Below, in pieces: positions 11,455-23,975 of a stretch of 64,000 nt of DNA (position 1 is the first letter of the stretch; every line of letters starts with the position of its first letter). The DNA is taken from assembly GCA_028023455.1 (NCBI GenBank), contig JAQFVV010000287.1, positions 620,001 through 684,000 of the forward strand, written 5' to 3'. Position numbers and translations under genes: made by a program. Below the pieces are notes generated by a model. That model was not told where the DNA came from. It searched no databases and saw nothing but the letters and a program-made list of their open reading frames with translations. The DNA comes from Epiperipatus broadwayi (Eukaryota; Onychophora; Udeonychophora; Euonychophora; Peripatidae).

Positions 11455-11720
11455 TTTCTACATTGAATTTCAAAAAACTTACACTTTTCACTTTTTAGGA
11501 AAAAAACTTTTATTAATTACAGTTTTGACTTACCTTGCAGTCTTCATCAGATCTTATCCTCTTCTTTTCACCTTCTCTATCCTCCATTTTATTCTAGTAA
11601 TTAGAAAAAGTTAAAAGAAGAGAATAAGATCTGATGAAGACTGCAAGATAGTCGAAACTATAATTAATAATAAAAGGTTTTTTTTTGCTGAAAAGTGAAA
11701 TATTTTTGAAATTCAATGTT
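11455..11720. repeat. fold-back element with CUGAUGA...GAAAC word
   Basis: Arms of about 105 bp (11455-11562 and 11615-11720) are inverted copies sharing gaagagaataagatctgatg and aaaagtgaa. In the right arm, plus strand 11631-11655 reads CTGATGA, AGACT-loop-AGTC, GAAAC. This matches the hammerhead core, but no clear cleavage triplet follows. No protein is encoded. Confidence 0.65.
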
Positions 11721-13169
11721 ATATATGAAGACAGCAAAAATAAAGGAAGAAGAAAAGAATTTCTACGTTGTAAGTGAAAATAAATTTAAAAAATTGTGTA
11801 TTTTATTACATAAATATAATAAAGGCAATTATGCAAAGTTTTTAATTTTTTTTTTTTTTTGCATTTCAGTATATACTATTAAGAAATATATTTCTCAGAT
11901 ACATGTGAATTACAACACAATTTTTTTTTGACCTCGACTTCCACAGTATTAAAGTAGAATTTAAAAAATGTTGAAATGTAATGTAAATAACTATTTTTTT
12001 CTATCGAAGTCATATACTTAAGTTAATCATAGGTCAGTGTTAGACTTCAATAAAAGCTTAACTCATACTTTTATAAATCATTCTACATTGCAAGTATCCA
12101 ATACTCTATTTATCCAAATTAAATCCTAACTTATATTCTCCTCCCTTCATCATCCTCTCTCATTTACATTCTCTGCAGTATTAAAAATTTCTTTTTAAAA
12201 TCATATTCATACAATTAGAATAATACATATATTTTTAATCATCACCCTCAATTCCAAATCTTTCCAGTTTCATTTATATGTCTTGGAACAATTATAGTAA
12301 ATAAGGTTCACAAAGAAAATTAAAAAGAATAAAAAATAGGTGATACATGATTCCAAAAGTGGAGAAAAATGAAATAAAAAAATTCTTATAAAAGAGACAG
12401 TCAACTGTGTTTCTTTAAGGATGAGAATAAAAAAAGAAAATAAATGAGATTCTCTAAAGCAGATTTAAATACTTATGCAATATATAATTGGTACTTATAT
12501 ATCATTCTATGCCAATAGATTGCTTTCTGATGTATAACTAATATTTTCTTTGTAGCTCTTTTCCACAACCAGATTTCTTCTTTTTTTTGTCAACCAATAC
12601 ATTTATTCTTCATTCTATGCCAGTAGATGCTTTCTGATTTGAATTTCTTTATAGCCATTTTTAAAAACAATGATTTTCTTTTTCTCAACCAATGTCTTTA
12701 CTCTCCTTTTCTATAGCAACCATTAAATTCTTGTACAAGTACAAAATCTTCACCTATATTGTTCACAATATTTCCATACCCATTTATTTTGTTAATCCAT
12801 CTATCTTATCAGTCCTAAACTGAAATCTTCTAAACAGTTTCTATTAGAAAAGGGGGGAAACAACTCATTTTGTCATATACTGACTTGTTGACCACTATCA
12901 TGCCAATTCCTAAAGTTCTCCACTCTAGTGTTTTATCATATATTATTTAAACATTAAATATAAATTAAGATGAGCATTGCTCTATTTTCCCATAAAATTT
13001 TCCTTGCTTTGCTTTACAAAGCAATATGTTTTCACAAATCTTTAATATAATTATATTTCCTCTTTAGTGATATTCCAACTTATTTATCCATTGCCTCCAT
13101 AAATGGCATTCCTGTGCAATCATTCCGAGTTTTTATTTGTTGATAATATTAATTTTCATTATACCATAA
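11721..13169. other. AT-rich region with weak LINE-like words
   Basis: The 12480-12770 part carries two or three copies of a word like cattctatgccagtagatgc, resembling the minus-strand YTGKEW segment of the LINE at 15850-18780. Nothing else is interpretable. It may be a more decayed LINE tail. Confidence 0.35.
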
Positions 13170-15065
13170 TACGATAATATGTGGCTTTTCTTTTATTGAA
13201 ATCAGTAAAGTATTCAGTCATCACACTTTCCCCTTTATTATTCTGACCCTCATAGCCCCAAAACTTTAAATCTATTTACATACTGTCCCATTTTCATAGC
13301 ATAATCTTGGTTCATTTAATAACTTGCTTGAAAGATATCTTTATAACTATCCAATCCAATATAAAACCAAAATTTTCTTTTCTTTTTCAATATTCACTTA
13401 ATCTACATTTATTTGTCTATAAATACTCGTTATATGCATCTTCTTTGAGGCTCTGGACACACCAGTAATAATTGGCTAATATTTACCCCATTTTCATTAT
13501 ATAGTTTATAAAACAATCTCCCCCCACACTTACTACTTATCTTATTTGTAATCACATTTTCTTGATGCCAGTGTTCCTATTTTGGCTTTAGAAAATAGAT
13601 TTACAGTATTGTTATTATAAAAGACTTGTCTTACTAATCTTCTTACCTATATATAGTCAAACACTTTTTATTTTCCATATCTGCTCTTCTCCTCTCTAAA
13701 CTCTTCTGATTCCATCTTTACTTTGTTATAATTAACAATCCCCAAGGCACATTCATCCTATTTTTTATATATAGATGAAGTGACACAAATATTTTACAAA
13801 TCCATTAATACATCACATTATCTCTTTTGCTTTTTTTATTATTCATGTCTTAAAACTAAATTAAAACTATTGTAATCATTCTGTTACTATCCACAAATAT
13901 CTACCAACTATATATAAAATTTAGCCACACCATCTCTCCTTGAAGTTCTCTTCAGTTCTGTCCAGATATTTGTATCTGAAGCATGTCTTCTTACTTCCTT
14001 TTGATTTTTCTTAATATCTAATATCCTTTTATAAACATGTGATATATCATTCCCATATATTCAATCCGATATTAATATTCGGCTTTCTACAATTCTTGCT
14101 GCATCAAATCTATTATATGAAAACAGTGCTGATTTCTCTATGGATCCTTTTTTTTTTCATTACTTATTAATTTTATTTCTCAATTACTCAAATAATCTTT
14201 TTGCTTACTTAAAATGATTTCTAAATTATTATGTTTATGTACCTCCTTCATATTTACCTTCTTAGAAAAACTTTCTTCTCTTTCTCTGACATTTATTATC
14301 ATCGTTTTTTTAACCAAATTTAATCTCCTTTTTTTTTAAAAAAAAAACAACATTTGCACAAGTTTCAAAATATTTCCATTTCTTCCTAATTTCTACTTGT
14401 AAGAGTGTTATTTGCAAAGAAAAATTTGGCAAAAATACAAAATTTTTTTATTGCCAATTCCATTTTTTTTTTTAAATAGAATAAAAACAATTTTTGTCTT
14501 ATTGATACAACGCAAACTTTTAATTCTAAGTCACGATATGAATAATAGTTATTTTCATATAAGTTCTTAATCAGATGCTGCAATACTCTAGTTATTTCCA
14601 TATTTGACAAATCTATTCACATCTTATTTGTATTTACTCTATCACAAGATTATTTATATCTATTAAAACTATATATTTTTTTTTACTTTTTTACTTCTTT
14701 CTATCACTGAATTATTATAAATAAGGTGATCAGAATTAAACTCCACTTCATTACTTTTCCAATAATCATAAAAAGAAATATTTATATGAATTTACAAAGT
14801 ATTATCATTAATTCGCTTTAAATAACCTTACTCTTGTATTTTCTTCTTTATCTGGAACATCTATCCCTATATTAAAGTATTAAATTGTTTTAGCACTACT
14901 TTTCAGATTGATCAACATTTCTGCTATTCACCTATCAAAAACCACGTCTTTCTATTTCTCAATTTTTTTAGGGCTTCGAATCAATTCATAAGCTACAAAT
15001 TTAACTTTGTTTTTTCTTATATGTCTAAAAAAATTCTGTTTTTTTTTTAATAATTTTCTCAAACA
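13170..15065 (-). pseudogene. decayed LINE, second copy of the 15850-18780 family
   Basis: This collinear but far more mutated relative of the neighbouring LINE is read on the minus strand. Matching landmarks include 'gtggcttttcttttattgaaatc' (13172, near the 3' end), 'tgttactatccacaaat' (13885), 'attcttgctgcatcaaatc' with 'attatatgaaaaca' (14092), LIKNLYENN (about 14540-14570) and 'aataaccttactcttg' (14822). The 5' part, including the endonuclease, is missing, and the copy is cut off where an H element begins at 15075. Unlike its neighbour, this copy has only one copy of the YAEDLDKDF-like segment. Confidence 0.65.
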
Positions 15066-15074
15066 AGTTAAGAA

Positions 15075-15235
15075 AAGTTTTCTATCCACTTTTAACACTT
15101 TGTGGAGGGATGTAATCATAAACACATGATCAAAGACATTTAAAAAAATCTATGATCCACAAGATGCATATTTTGTGCTGAACCATCAATCATCATTGGA
15201 CCAAATCACAATCTCTTACATTTATCTTTATCAAT
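15075..15235 (-). mobile_element. H element, minus copy of an inverted pair
   Basis: Minus strand: leader 'tgaacattgataaagata', head GAUUU GGU CCAA with a damaged core (UGAUGA), loop UUGAUGGUUCAGCAC, AAAAU, AUGC, AUC, UUG, then the family body. Separated by a (TA)n tract from the plus copy that follows. Confidence 0.65.
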
Positions 15236-15254
15236 GTTCAGTATATATATATAT

Positions 15255-15490
15255 ATATAGGCTCAGCATAAAATGTGTATCTTGGAGATTATAGACCTTT
15301 TCCACATGTCTTTGAGCATATGTTTGTGATTACATCCCTTCACAGGTGTTAAAAAATGGATAGAAAACATTCCCCGCCTTGTGTGACAATGGTGTATTGA
15401 AAATTACACTACAGAAATATTATTCATTACTGGATAATCTGTAGTCTAATGAGTGAGTAATAAAAAAATATTAATATGTTATTTTATTTC
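15255..15490 (+). mobile_element. H element, plus copy of an inverted pair
   Basis: Begins inside the head (cagcataaaatgtgtatctt) and continues with the whole body and tail (ttgtgattacatcccttcac, cttgtgtgacaatggtgta, acactacagaaatattattc, aaaaatattaatatg). With 15075-15235 it makes a second head-to-head pair, like the one at 9750-10275. Confidence 0.65.
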
Positions 15491-15849
15491 TATTTATTTT
15501 ATAATATACATTTAATACTTATTTTAAATCATCTATAACTTTATACACAGCTCGATATTTTTCCTCATCTTTAAATAATATACTGTAATTTCCTTTCCCA
15601 TTATATTCCTCTTTTATATATATATTCATTTTTTTTTTTACTTTTCTTCCCCAGTTCTATTATTATCCTCCATGTAATCTCATTCTCTCCATAAAATTAT
15701 CCTTTTTTTTTTTAATTTAAATAACTTTCCCTATTTAATCTTAATTTCACTTTTATTTCCTTATGTTTTATAACATGCTTTATTCTTCTTCTTAATACCT
15801 CTGCTAATGCTGAAATTTATATTACATTTAATCTTACAATGTGATGTGA

Positions 15850-18780
15850 TGTGCTTATGGCTTCCCTTTATTGAAGTCAGAAATCTCTCAGCCACCAGGT
15901 CCAGAGAAACTTGTTAGTCACCTTATCTTCTCTTTCCATTCCACAACTTGTTAGTCACCTTACCTTCCCTTTTCATTCCATTCCACACCCTACGTTTTTC
16001 CCATATTCTTCTCTATCCTGCTCCATTCCATTTCCACATCATCTTTGTCCACTCTATGGCCTTTTATATCTAGATCCCTCTTACTTTTTTCAAACCCAGT
16101 ATAAAAAGCAAGAACCTACTTTCCGTATAACACTTTGTTAATATTTATTTTCCCACAACATCATTATTTGTATCCTTTCTGCTTGTAAGCATTTACATTC
16201 AATTAGCAGATGTCTAATATTTTCCATGCCTTCCTTACATAACTTGCAGACTAAATCACCCACATTTCTCCATTTGTGTGTATATTCCCTTGTTGCTAAT
16301 GATCATGTTGAAGCCTTAAACAGTAAATTTTTCCTTACTATAGCCAAAATTGTATTAATTGGCTTACAAGTAAAGGACAGGCGACAAGATAGGTGACAAA
16401 GGAAGTACGGTATGCAGAAGATTTGGATAAAGACTTTGTATCACTATACTTATACAAAAGGTGGGACGATTATGTTAGGAGGATTGTTAAGTGTTATACT
16501 GGCAAAGAATGGGATAGAAGAATAGATGCATTAATAAAAAATAGGAAGTTGGAAAAATGGAGAACTAATATGGAGAATGAAAAGAGTTTAAATATATATA
16601 AAAGTAAATAGAAAGCTGTTTGCTGTTTACTTTTAAATATATTTAAACTCTTTTTATTCTCCATTTTTCCAACTTCCTATTTTTTATTAATGCATCTATT
16701 CTTCTATCCCATTCTTTGCCAGTATAACACTCAACAATCCTCCTAACACAATCATCCCACCTTTTGTACAAGTATACTGACACAAAGTCTTTATCCAAAT
16801 CTTCTGCATACCGTACTTTCTTTTTCACCAATCTTATCGCCTGCCCTTTACTTGTAACCCAATTAATACAATTTTGGCTATTCTCTTACTATCCATAAAT
16901 TGCAATCTACCAAACATTTTCATTATGCTTTTTGCATCTCATAAAAAAATTTGATCCCATTTCTCATTAAATTGCTTCCTTTGCCATCCACACATCTGCA
17001 TCTAATGTATATCTTCCTATTTATCTTTTTAGTTTTTCTAAGTAATCTAATAATGTTTTACTACCCCATAATGCATTGTTACCATAAATTAACCCTTCTA
17101 CTGCCACTCCCTTCCATACAATTCTTGCTACATCATATTTATTATATGAAAACACTGTTACTTTCTTTATCAGTTTCTTTTCTTTGCTTCATTTTTTTTT
17201 TCTCTCATTTATACAAGCAATTTCTCTGATTACTTAAGATGATTCCCAAATAGTTAAACCTATTCACCATATTTAACTTTATATCCCCCAATAAAAATTC
17301 CTTCTCTTTCCCAAGTATTAATCATCATTACTTTTGATTTTTCCTCACTAAATATAATCCCCATCTCTTTACTCACCCTTGCGAATATCTTCAGCATAAC
17401 TTCCATATCTTCCTCTCTTTCTGTGCACAAGAAAACATCATCTGCAAATAAAAGACCTGATAATGTCTATATTCCCTTGCCACCTATTAATGGTATCTCT
17501 ACCCTTCTTCCTAGTCTTTCTATTGCTCTCTCCATTTCTCTCAACTACAACAAAAACAAAATAGGTGAGATAGGGTATCCTTGCCTTAGTACCACCCCAT
17601 TTTTAACTTTAACTGATTCTATATTCCCCAATTGATACATATACCAATTATTCTCATACAATCTCTTAATAAGATCCACTAAATCTCCATCCAAATCCAA
17701 ATTTACTAAACTTACCCATAATCTATTTCTATTTATTTTATTGTAGGCCTTCTCTATATCTATAAAAACCATATATAACTGTCTACCTGTATTTCTACTC
17801 ATATCTATAAGTTGTGTAACTACAAATAAACTATCTCCTATATGCTTATCCAATCAAAAACCTCCTTGCATTTCTCCCACAATATTATTTTCTTCCTTCC
17901 CATTTTGCAACCCTTCCAGCCACCACATATGTGAAAACTTTATATAACACTGACATTACTGCTATCAATCTATAATTACTTAACTTTCTATGATCCTTAC
18001 CCTTTCCTTTAAATAGTAACCTTATTCTTGGATTACTCCAACTATCCGGAAAATCTCTCTTCTGTGCCTTCTTATTAAAGCACGATAATAGGTTTAATTT
18101 TGCACTATTTCCTAAATTTCATTACCATCTCTGCTGCCCAACCATCTAAACCTTTTGCCTTTCCACTTTTCAATTTCTTCCCTGCCTCATTCAATTCATT
18201 TTCTGTAAGCCTAACATTTCCATTACTATATGCTTTTATGTTTGTTATCACTCTGTCTTTCACATCTAACATCATTTCTATGTCCATTATATACTTATTT
18301 ATGATTGTCTCTAATTCTTCTCTAGACTTACACTCTATTCCCTCATTATCTAGTAATACTATTCTTCCACGATTTCTTCAACTTTTATTTAATATTCTTC
18401 TAACTTATTCTTATCATTCATTCTCCATCCATATCTTTCACTAACCTTTCTACTTTTATTACTATTTTCCATCACATTACTAACAAGAAATTATGATCAC
18501 TATTACAGTATTCTCTTTTCATTATCGAGCACTTTAATTTTCAGTACTTTATTCATTCCCTCTATATTATTTCTAGACCATGTGTACTGTCCCTCATAAA
18601 TATTTGATAAATTTCCAATGATCAAATTCACTCTCTGACAAAAATTCTCCAAAAGCTGTCCATTCTTGTTATCAACATCGGCAATTTTTTCAATATGCCC
18701 ATTCATATCCCCTACAACCATTATTTTCACCCCCTTTTTGTTTGAAATATAATATAGTGCTGACCTCTGTTGCATTTTTA
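15850..18780 (-). pseudogene. non-LTR retrotransposon (APE endonuclease, RT, CCHC), frameshifted
   Basis: The minus strand encodes a broken LINE ORF2. In order: the endonuclease C-terminal half with VVGDMNGHIE and GQYTWSRNN (18503-18775); a linker with LKSGKAKGLDGWAAEMV (near 18160); RT with FIDIEKAYNKINR and RQGYPISPILF (17545-17853). The catalytic motif LLFADDVFLC follows, with ADD at 17437-17445 (both aspartates kept). A thumb-like region leads to a segment VRYAEDLDKDFVSVYLYKRW (16643-16831). A C-terminal zinc motif CKLC...IRHLLIEC (about 16190-16270) ends the protein. Stops and frameshifts separate nearly every block, so it is dead. The 5' end (first half of the endonuclease) is truncated. 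A 260-bp piece has been duplicated in inverted orientation inside it. Confidence 0.85.
16340..16880. repeat. 540-bp near-perfect palindrome inside the LINE
   Basis: Left arm 16340-16612 (plus sense) and right arm 16624-16880 (minus sense) are inverted copies, more than 90% alike by eye, separated by only about 10 bases. Both encode nearly the same peptide (RYAEDLDKDFVS, YLYKRWDD, YTGKEWDRRIDALIKNRKLE). The right arm continues the LINE. The left arm is an extra reversed copy lying between it and the zinc-motif end of the LINE. Confidence 0.85.
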
Positions 18781-20162
18781 ACTACAATAAAATATGGCGG
18801 GCCTCACGTAGTTAATATGCATACGTTTCTCTAATTAAGTAATATTGTAGGTAAAATACTTCACTGAAAAATGAAAGGAGTAAACATCAGAACTTCATAT
18901 GCAACTTATATAAATACTGGAATAAATTATGTGAAAATGACATAATAATTTAATAAAGTTGCAGAACATACTTTTTATATATACATAATCCCAGTGAATA
19001 TCTATCTGACTTCTGTTCCTTTACATTAATTAAAATATTAGAACATTTTAATGCAATTATTTTTTGTTTAATTTAAAATATATTTATTTCATAAGTAATT
19101 ATTTAATTAAAGATATTTTTAACATCTATTCTTTATTTTGAAGCGCATATTTTGAGATTGAATAAACTTGGAAATAAGCCAAATCATTTTTTCTAAGTCT
19201 TTGCAACTTGTCTAGAATATTAAGAGGATTTTATTTGCTTTTCTCCTCCACTACCATCTGCTAAACAGTTAGAATGAATTAAAGTTATATTAATTTCTAT
19301 TTTATTATACAAGTATTATCTAACACAATAATATAATAAATGTCCGCTATTAAAAATATTGTAATAAAATGTAAATATATTCCAAATAACGGTAAATAAA
19401 ATAAATTCCAATATAAACTACAATTCCAATATAAGTACTACTATTGATTAAAGTTTATATAGGAAAATATTACCAGTAAAAAATTATAATTTCTAGAAAC
19501 CCTGTTGCCATTCAATACATCTAAGAGACATTTTAGTCCTATCAAAATTAAATATATTTGGATTGTACATATATATGTAGATGAACTCTGAATATAACTG
19601 CAAACTGTGATAAGGATTATTAATGAAAATCCAAAGTATCTTAATGAAGTAAGGAGTTTCATTTATTACTTATTTAAGTTGATAGTATAAATTAGGGGGC
19701 AAGCACTCAATGACTAACAAACACCGATGGTGATTTATCACTTGGTCTTATATCCAATAATTTATTTATCCAATTTTTTTCTGCTATGTCCTAAGTGTAT
19801 TATAATACCAATCGGACAGCATCGATGAATTTAAATAAATCTAAGCACATGTTTATTATAACAAAATAAGTTTATTTAATATCAGTAACAAATAAGAAAA
19901 AAATTACTAATAGAATAACGAAGAAATTTCAGTAAAAACCTTTACAGTCTATAAATAAATACTTGTATGTGTGTGTGTCACTTTCTACACACACTCAATA
20001 AATAAATATATTTCTATTGCAATGTGTATTAATTGAAGAAAGGCCATCATGTTTCTATTTGAGAATAATTGCAAAATACACACATATATACATTAGGAAT
20101 ATAAATTCGTAGTAATACATTATGCAGATTAATAGTTGCACTGTAATATGTGAATCATATAC
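18781..20162. other. AT-rich spacer
   Basis: No gene or repeat is recognised. A short TG/CA microsatellite is near 19967-19995. Confidence 0.5.
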
Positions 20163-20176
20163 TTACTATGTTTCTT

Positions 20177-20691
20177 AAACAATCCAAAACAAAGCAAAAC
20201 TCTCCATATAGTATTGCTATCTTGTGCTAACAAGAGCAATCAATGGATGCCAGAAGGCTTGTGCATAAAATCCCTATCTAGTGCCTACTCATCCAATATC
20301 CCCAGACTAGTTTCTGGCTTGTGGCCTTCATCAGTGAGGAGCCTTGGATCTGAGAGCACTGCACCTAGATCTTAGGATCTAATGCAACCCTCCAGCACCT
20401 ATCTTTTAACTCTATTTAACTACAAAACTATGAGAATGAAATTGAAAACACTATTAATATTTTCAATCCAAGCTCAATAGCTTATATAGTCATATGGGTC
20501 TGAACTCAATTCAGTACCCATACATTTTGGTGTCTTTGGCTCTTTAACAACCATAGCCACCACTATCCTATTAGGCAGGATTGGTGTTAAACCACTAAAC
20601 ATCACATGATCACTATCTCATACTAGCACAATAATTGTTATAACAATTATTGTACTAGTATGAGATAGTGATCATGTGATGTTTAGTAGTT
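20177..20691. mobile_element. F element a (fold-back, hammerhead), 14-bp TSD
   Basis: The longest F element. It starts with the family edge (gcaaaactctccatatag, atcaatggatgccag) and contains the hammerhead segment, then an internal part (agagcactgcacctagatct, aaccctccagcac). It ends with a perfect terminal hairpin (arms 20590-20640 and 20642-20691; catcacatgatcactatctc). Direct repeats ttactatgtttctt at 20163-20176 and 20692-20705 flank it exactly. No coding capacity. A long, perfect flanking duplication is typical of target-primed retroposition and not of fold-back DNA transposons, which usually make 8-9 bp. Confidence 0.8.
20299..20340 (-). ncRNA. hammerhead ribozyme-like motif (F consensus)
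   Basis: Minus strand: stem I strand UCCUCA, core CUGAUGA, A-GGC loop CACAA GCC-A as stem II, GAAAC, two-base loop UA, GUC, then UGGGGA closing stem I (six pairs, one a wobble). Stem III is just A-U and C-G, as in minimal hammerheads described from Penelope-like and other animal retroelements. The unusual point is the A-A juxtaposition at the base of stem II, where a purine-pyrimidine pair is expected. Five related copies occur in this window. Confidence 0.6.
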
Positions 20692-21034
20692 TTACTATGT
20701 TTCTTCATAGTTCATTATATACATTAGCTACTTCATAAGCACATTGGTTTATTCATAATATACAATGACTTCTTCATAAATCCTAGCTGGCATAATTAAT
20801 TGTTCCTCATTTGCATAATTTACATTTAAATGCATAATCGACATATGCAGATTTTTTAAAAGAGATAATTTATTCATGTACTGTCCATATGTATTTTACA
20901 TAGTAAAAAATAATCTTTATTTACATTCATATATATTATACACACAGACAGTCCACCTTCAAACAGCTAACATATATTCCATCATTATCAGCAGGAGCCA
21001 CTTGCAAAAAAATATGATTAAAACAAATAATAAT

Positions 21035-21425
21035 ACACTAGAGATGAGTTTTGTGATGATTACAAACCAATATGTGAAACCCAAATACTTCCACACATGT
21101 GTACAGCATGAAACCCATTATTCTGTTTTTGACATTTTGCAATGCTATCTTTTAACTCCTGCAGAAAACTTTTTTTCTGAAATACTTCAACACTGTGTTC
21201 TAATTATGGCTCTATAATGTATTTCATTCTCTGCCATATCTTCCCAATGAAAACAATTAACTTTATGCTTGTTTAGAATGCTTTTGAAATAACCTTTATA
21301 ATGCAAATTCTGTTTATCTTTCCCTCACAACCCATGTTTAGAAGGTCATATTCTGTTCAAACATCGGAAGCAAAAGGTCACTTTCAATCTAGGAACCTTT
21401 AACTTTCAGATCCATCACCCCAGCC
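21035..21425 (-). pseudogene. LINE C-terminal remnant
   Basis: The minus strand gives a degenerate C-terminal LINE fragment ending in a CGSIWVSHIGL-like word (about 21075-21110). It corresponds to the Y.C..C.R.C.SRIGL.SH motif of many LINE ORF2 tails. The same segment recurs at 31790-32075, 43965-44190 and 59630-59905. Confidence 0.5.
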
Positions 21426-21917
21426 TTGTGAAAAACTACATGGTTGATTTATGTTAAATATGTTATAAAAAAAAAACTTTATGGTATAGAATACAGAAAG
21501 CAAATGAGATATTCACTAATTTGACATAGAACAATTTTACTCATTTTAGAGTACTATTTAAGTATATAAATTTAACTGGGAAAGAAAGAGACGGCAGTGG
21601 TTAACAGTATGGAGAAATTGCTTTATTTGTGAAAGACTGTCAAATGTTTCCAAATTATTCTGAGCCTATTTAAATACAACAATTGCTTAAATAGACAAAC
21701 TTAAAGGATCTTCAGCCGAGATATTTGTGAAATGTTTTTATTGTGTGGAACATTCCAGCTCTCATTTTCTAGAATTCTTTCTCTTTGAGAGCTAAAGCAT
21801 GTAAAAATAATTTGCGATTGGAGGGTCACAACTCATTAGGGTTCACAATGACAATTCAAGGATAACTGCAAAATATAGTGATAAGTAGTACTTTATTGTT
21901 TTTTACATATATTATTG

Positions 21918-22197
21918 TAATAGTTAAACAGCATTAAGCTGTTGCACATGCGCTTTGCAGATTTTAACCATAAATGACTGAATACTAACACTTCAAACAC
22001 ATGATAAAGTCTTTGGGAAAAGACAGAATGGCCAAGGTGGCCATCTATCTTTTCAAACCCAAATGCTTTTTTGTATGGGCAAATCTATCTTTTCCCAAAG
22101 ACTTTATCATGTGTTTGAAGTGTTAGTATTCAGTCATTTATAGTTAAAATCTGCAAAGCGCATGTGCAACAGCTTAATGCTGTTTAACTATTACAGT
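21918..22197. repeat. large palindrome, about 100-bp arms
   Basis: Arms 21918-22022 and 22093-22197 are almost perfect inverted copies (agttaaacagcattaagctg, tgcgctttgcagattttaac, catgataaagtctttggg). The 70-bp loop contains a smaller symmetric piece (ggccaaggtggcc). Nearly identical arms suggest a recent origin or ongoing gene conversion. Unrelated to the F or H families by eye. Confidence 0.8.
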
Positions 22198-22334
22198 TTA
22201 TAAAAACATCATGCTATATAAAATAATTGATTTATTTACTTACATATATTATTGTAAGTAAAAAAAAAATTAATAAATAGACTATTTATATAGCACTTGA
22301 CTATGTATGTAATATCGAGAAAAAATAAATCTTC

Positions 22335-22790
22335 GATTATGCACTTTTCAAGAATTTGCACTCACCTGTAAGCATCAGCTTAAAAAGCATAATAAGCTTA
22401 CGAGATTATCGATATATAAGCCAACCTTTGCTCACCATGCTGAAATCAGGGCTTTAATCTATTGTGTGCCTGATATATAAATGACGAATTGTATAAACTT
22501 ATTCATTCTATAGCAGGAGAGAGAATATCATTTTTAACCATCTGCGATTAGAAATAAATATTAAATTTTGAATTTACGGTAAAAAGTCTATTTATATAGC
22601 ATTTGTCTATGCATGCATGTATGCGCACAATAGGTTAAAGCTCTCATTTTAGCATGGTGAGCAAAGTTGGCTTATATAACAATAAGCTTTAAGCAACAGT
22701 AGTCCACTTATCCTTTTTAAATTGATGCTTACGAGTGAGTGTGTGTAAATTCTTGAAAAACCCATGACTGAAGGTTTATTCCCTTATTTA
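22335..22790. repeat. diverged inverted repeat
   Basis: Arms at about 22335-22470 and 22620-22790 share inverted words (tcaagaattt, tgcactcac/gtgagtgtg, gtaagcatc, gctcaccatgct, caatagattaaagc). They are clearly less alike than the arms of the palindrome just upstream. Confidence 0.65.
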
Positions 22791-23753
22791 TATTAATTCA
22801 ATTAATAAATTATGGAAATTTAAAATTAAAATATAAAAAGTTGAAATTAATATATTTAGGCTTATCATTAAAGATGAAAATCGTCATATCATATTAATGT
22901 AAATTTTCTATTTATTTATTTATGTGAATTATGCTTAACTACATCAACAATTACTAAAAAAAGAGTAAAATAAACCATAATCATTTTTAAAAAAAGAGAA
23001 TTTTTTTACTATTTCACCTACCACTAAAAAAAAAAATCTGTGTCACATCTAACTTAAATATCACATTAAATATATTATTTATATTACTATTTATCAATTT
23101 TGTTTTTGAATATGTATATGTAATTAAAAGTATAAATTTAATATCTCTGTAATCATTTTATTGAAAGAACTGTAAACCAATATATATTATAAATTATTCG
23201 TGTAAAACATTTAAGTATACATCAAGCTATATAACGAAGTAGAGATATAAAAAAAATTACCATGCTGGGGGTGCCATTATTAGAAATAAAAAAACTGAAA
23301 CTATTGGTATAAGTGTTTATAAGAATTTCAAAATTTTGAAATTATTCTACGATCACAAATCTCATATGACTGAAGCCAGAGTCACTCCAAGGGTAAGAGG
23401 TATCTTTGTTCAGAATTATATTTCAGAGCACCAATAATATAAAATTTGCAAATTAAAGTGAAATCAATTTTTGCAACAAAGAATATCCCTCACCCCAATA
23501 AATTATCGAATTTTACATATTTCTTATGTTTATCAATGCTGGAAAGTGATTATTACTTTGTTTCAACACTATATGATTTTAAAAGGCTATAGGAATGAAC
23601 TCTTAAATATTTTTTGTCAGAACAGAAATTTTAAAGTAAATTGCATTGAAAGTAACTTACCCAAAGACAACTATACATATGCAGGCAATACTAGAGATAT
23701 AAGATAGTTTTTAATAAAGATATTACAATCTTAATTAGTAGTACAATAAATTA

Positions 23754-23975
23754 AAACAGGCAAAACTTTCCATATAGTAGTGTCACTCAGTGTAAACCAG
23801 AATAATCAATGGATGCCAGAGGCTTGTGCATAAAATCCCTATCTAGTGCCTTCTGGCAGCCATTGATTAGTCTGACTTGCATTGAGTGGCACTACTGTAT
23901 GGAGAGTTTTGCCTGTTTCAATAACAGTTATAAGCAAGCATAAGAAATGGTGATCATGTGATGTTTAGTAAGATA
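23754..23975. mobile_element. F element b (short, no ribozyme)
   Basis: Inverted arms (aaaacaggcaaaactttcc ... gagttttgcctgttt) surround gatgccagaggcttgtgcat and a central remnant ctatctagtgcc. The element ends with the family terminus gtgatcatgtgatgtttag. The hammerhead segment present in copy a is absent, so this is an internal-deletion derivative like copies c and i. Confidence 0.75.

Noticed and set aside
18100-18444. 114-codon plus-strand frame
   Set aside because: Antisense of the LINE linker region, whose minus-strand reading has a conserved GKAKGLDG motif.
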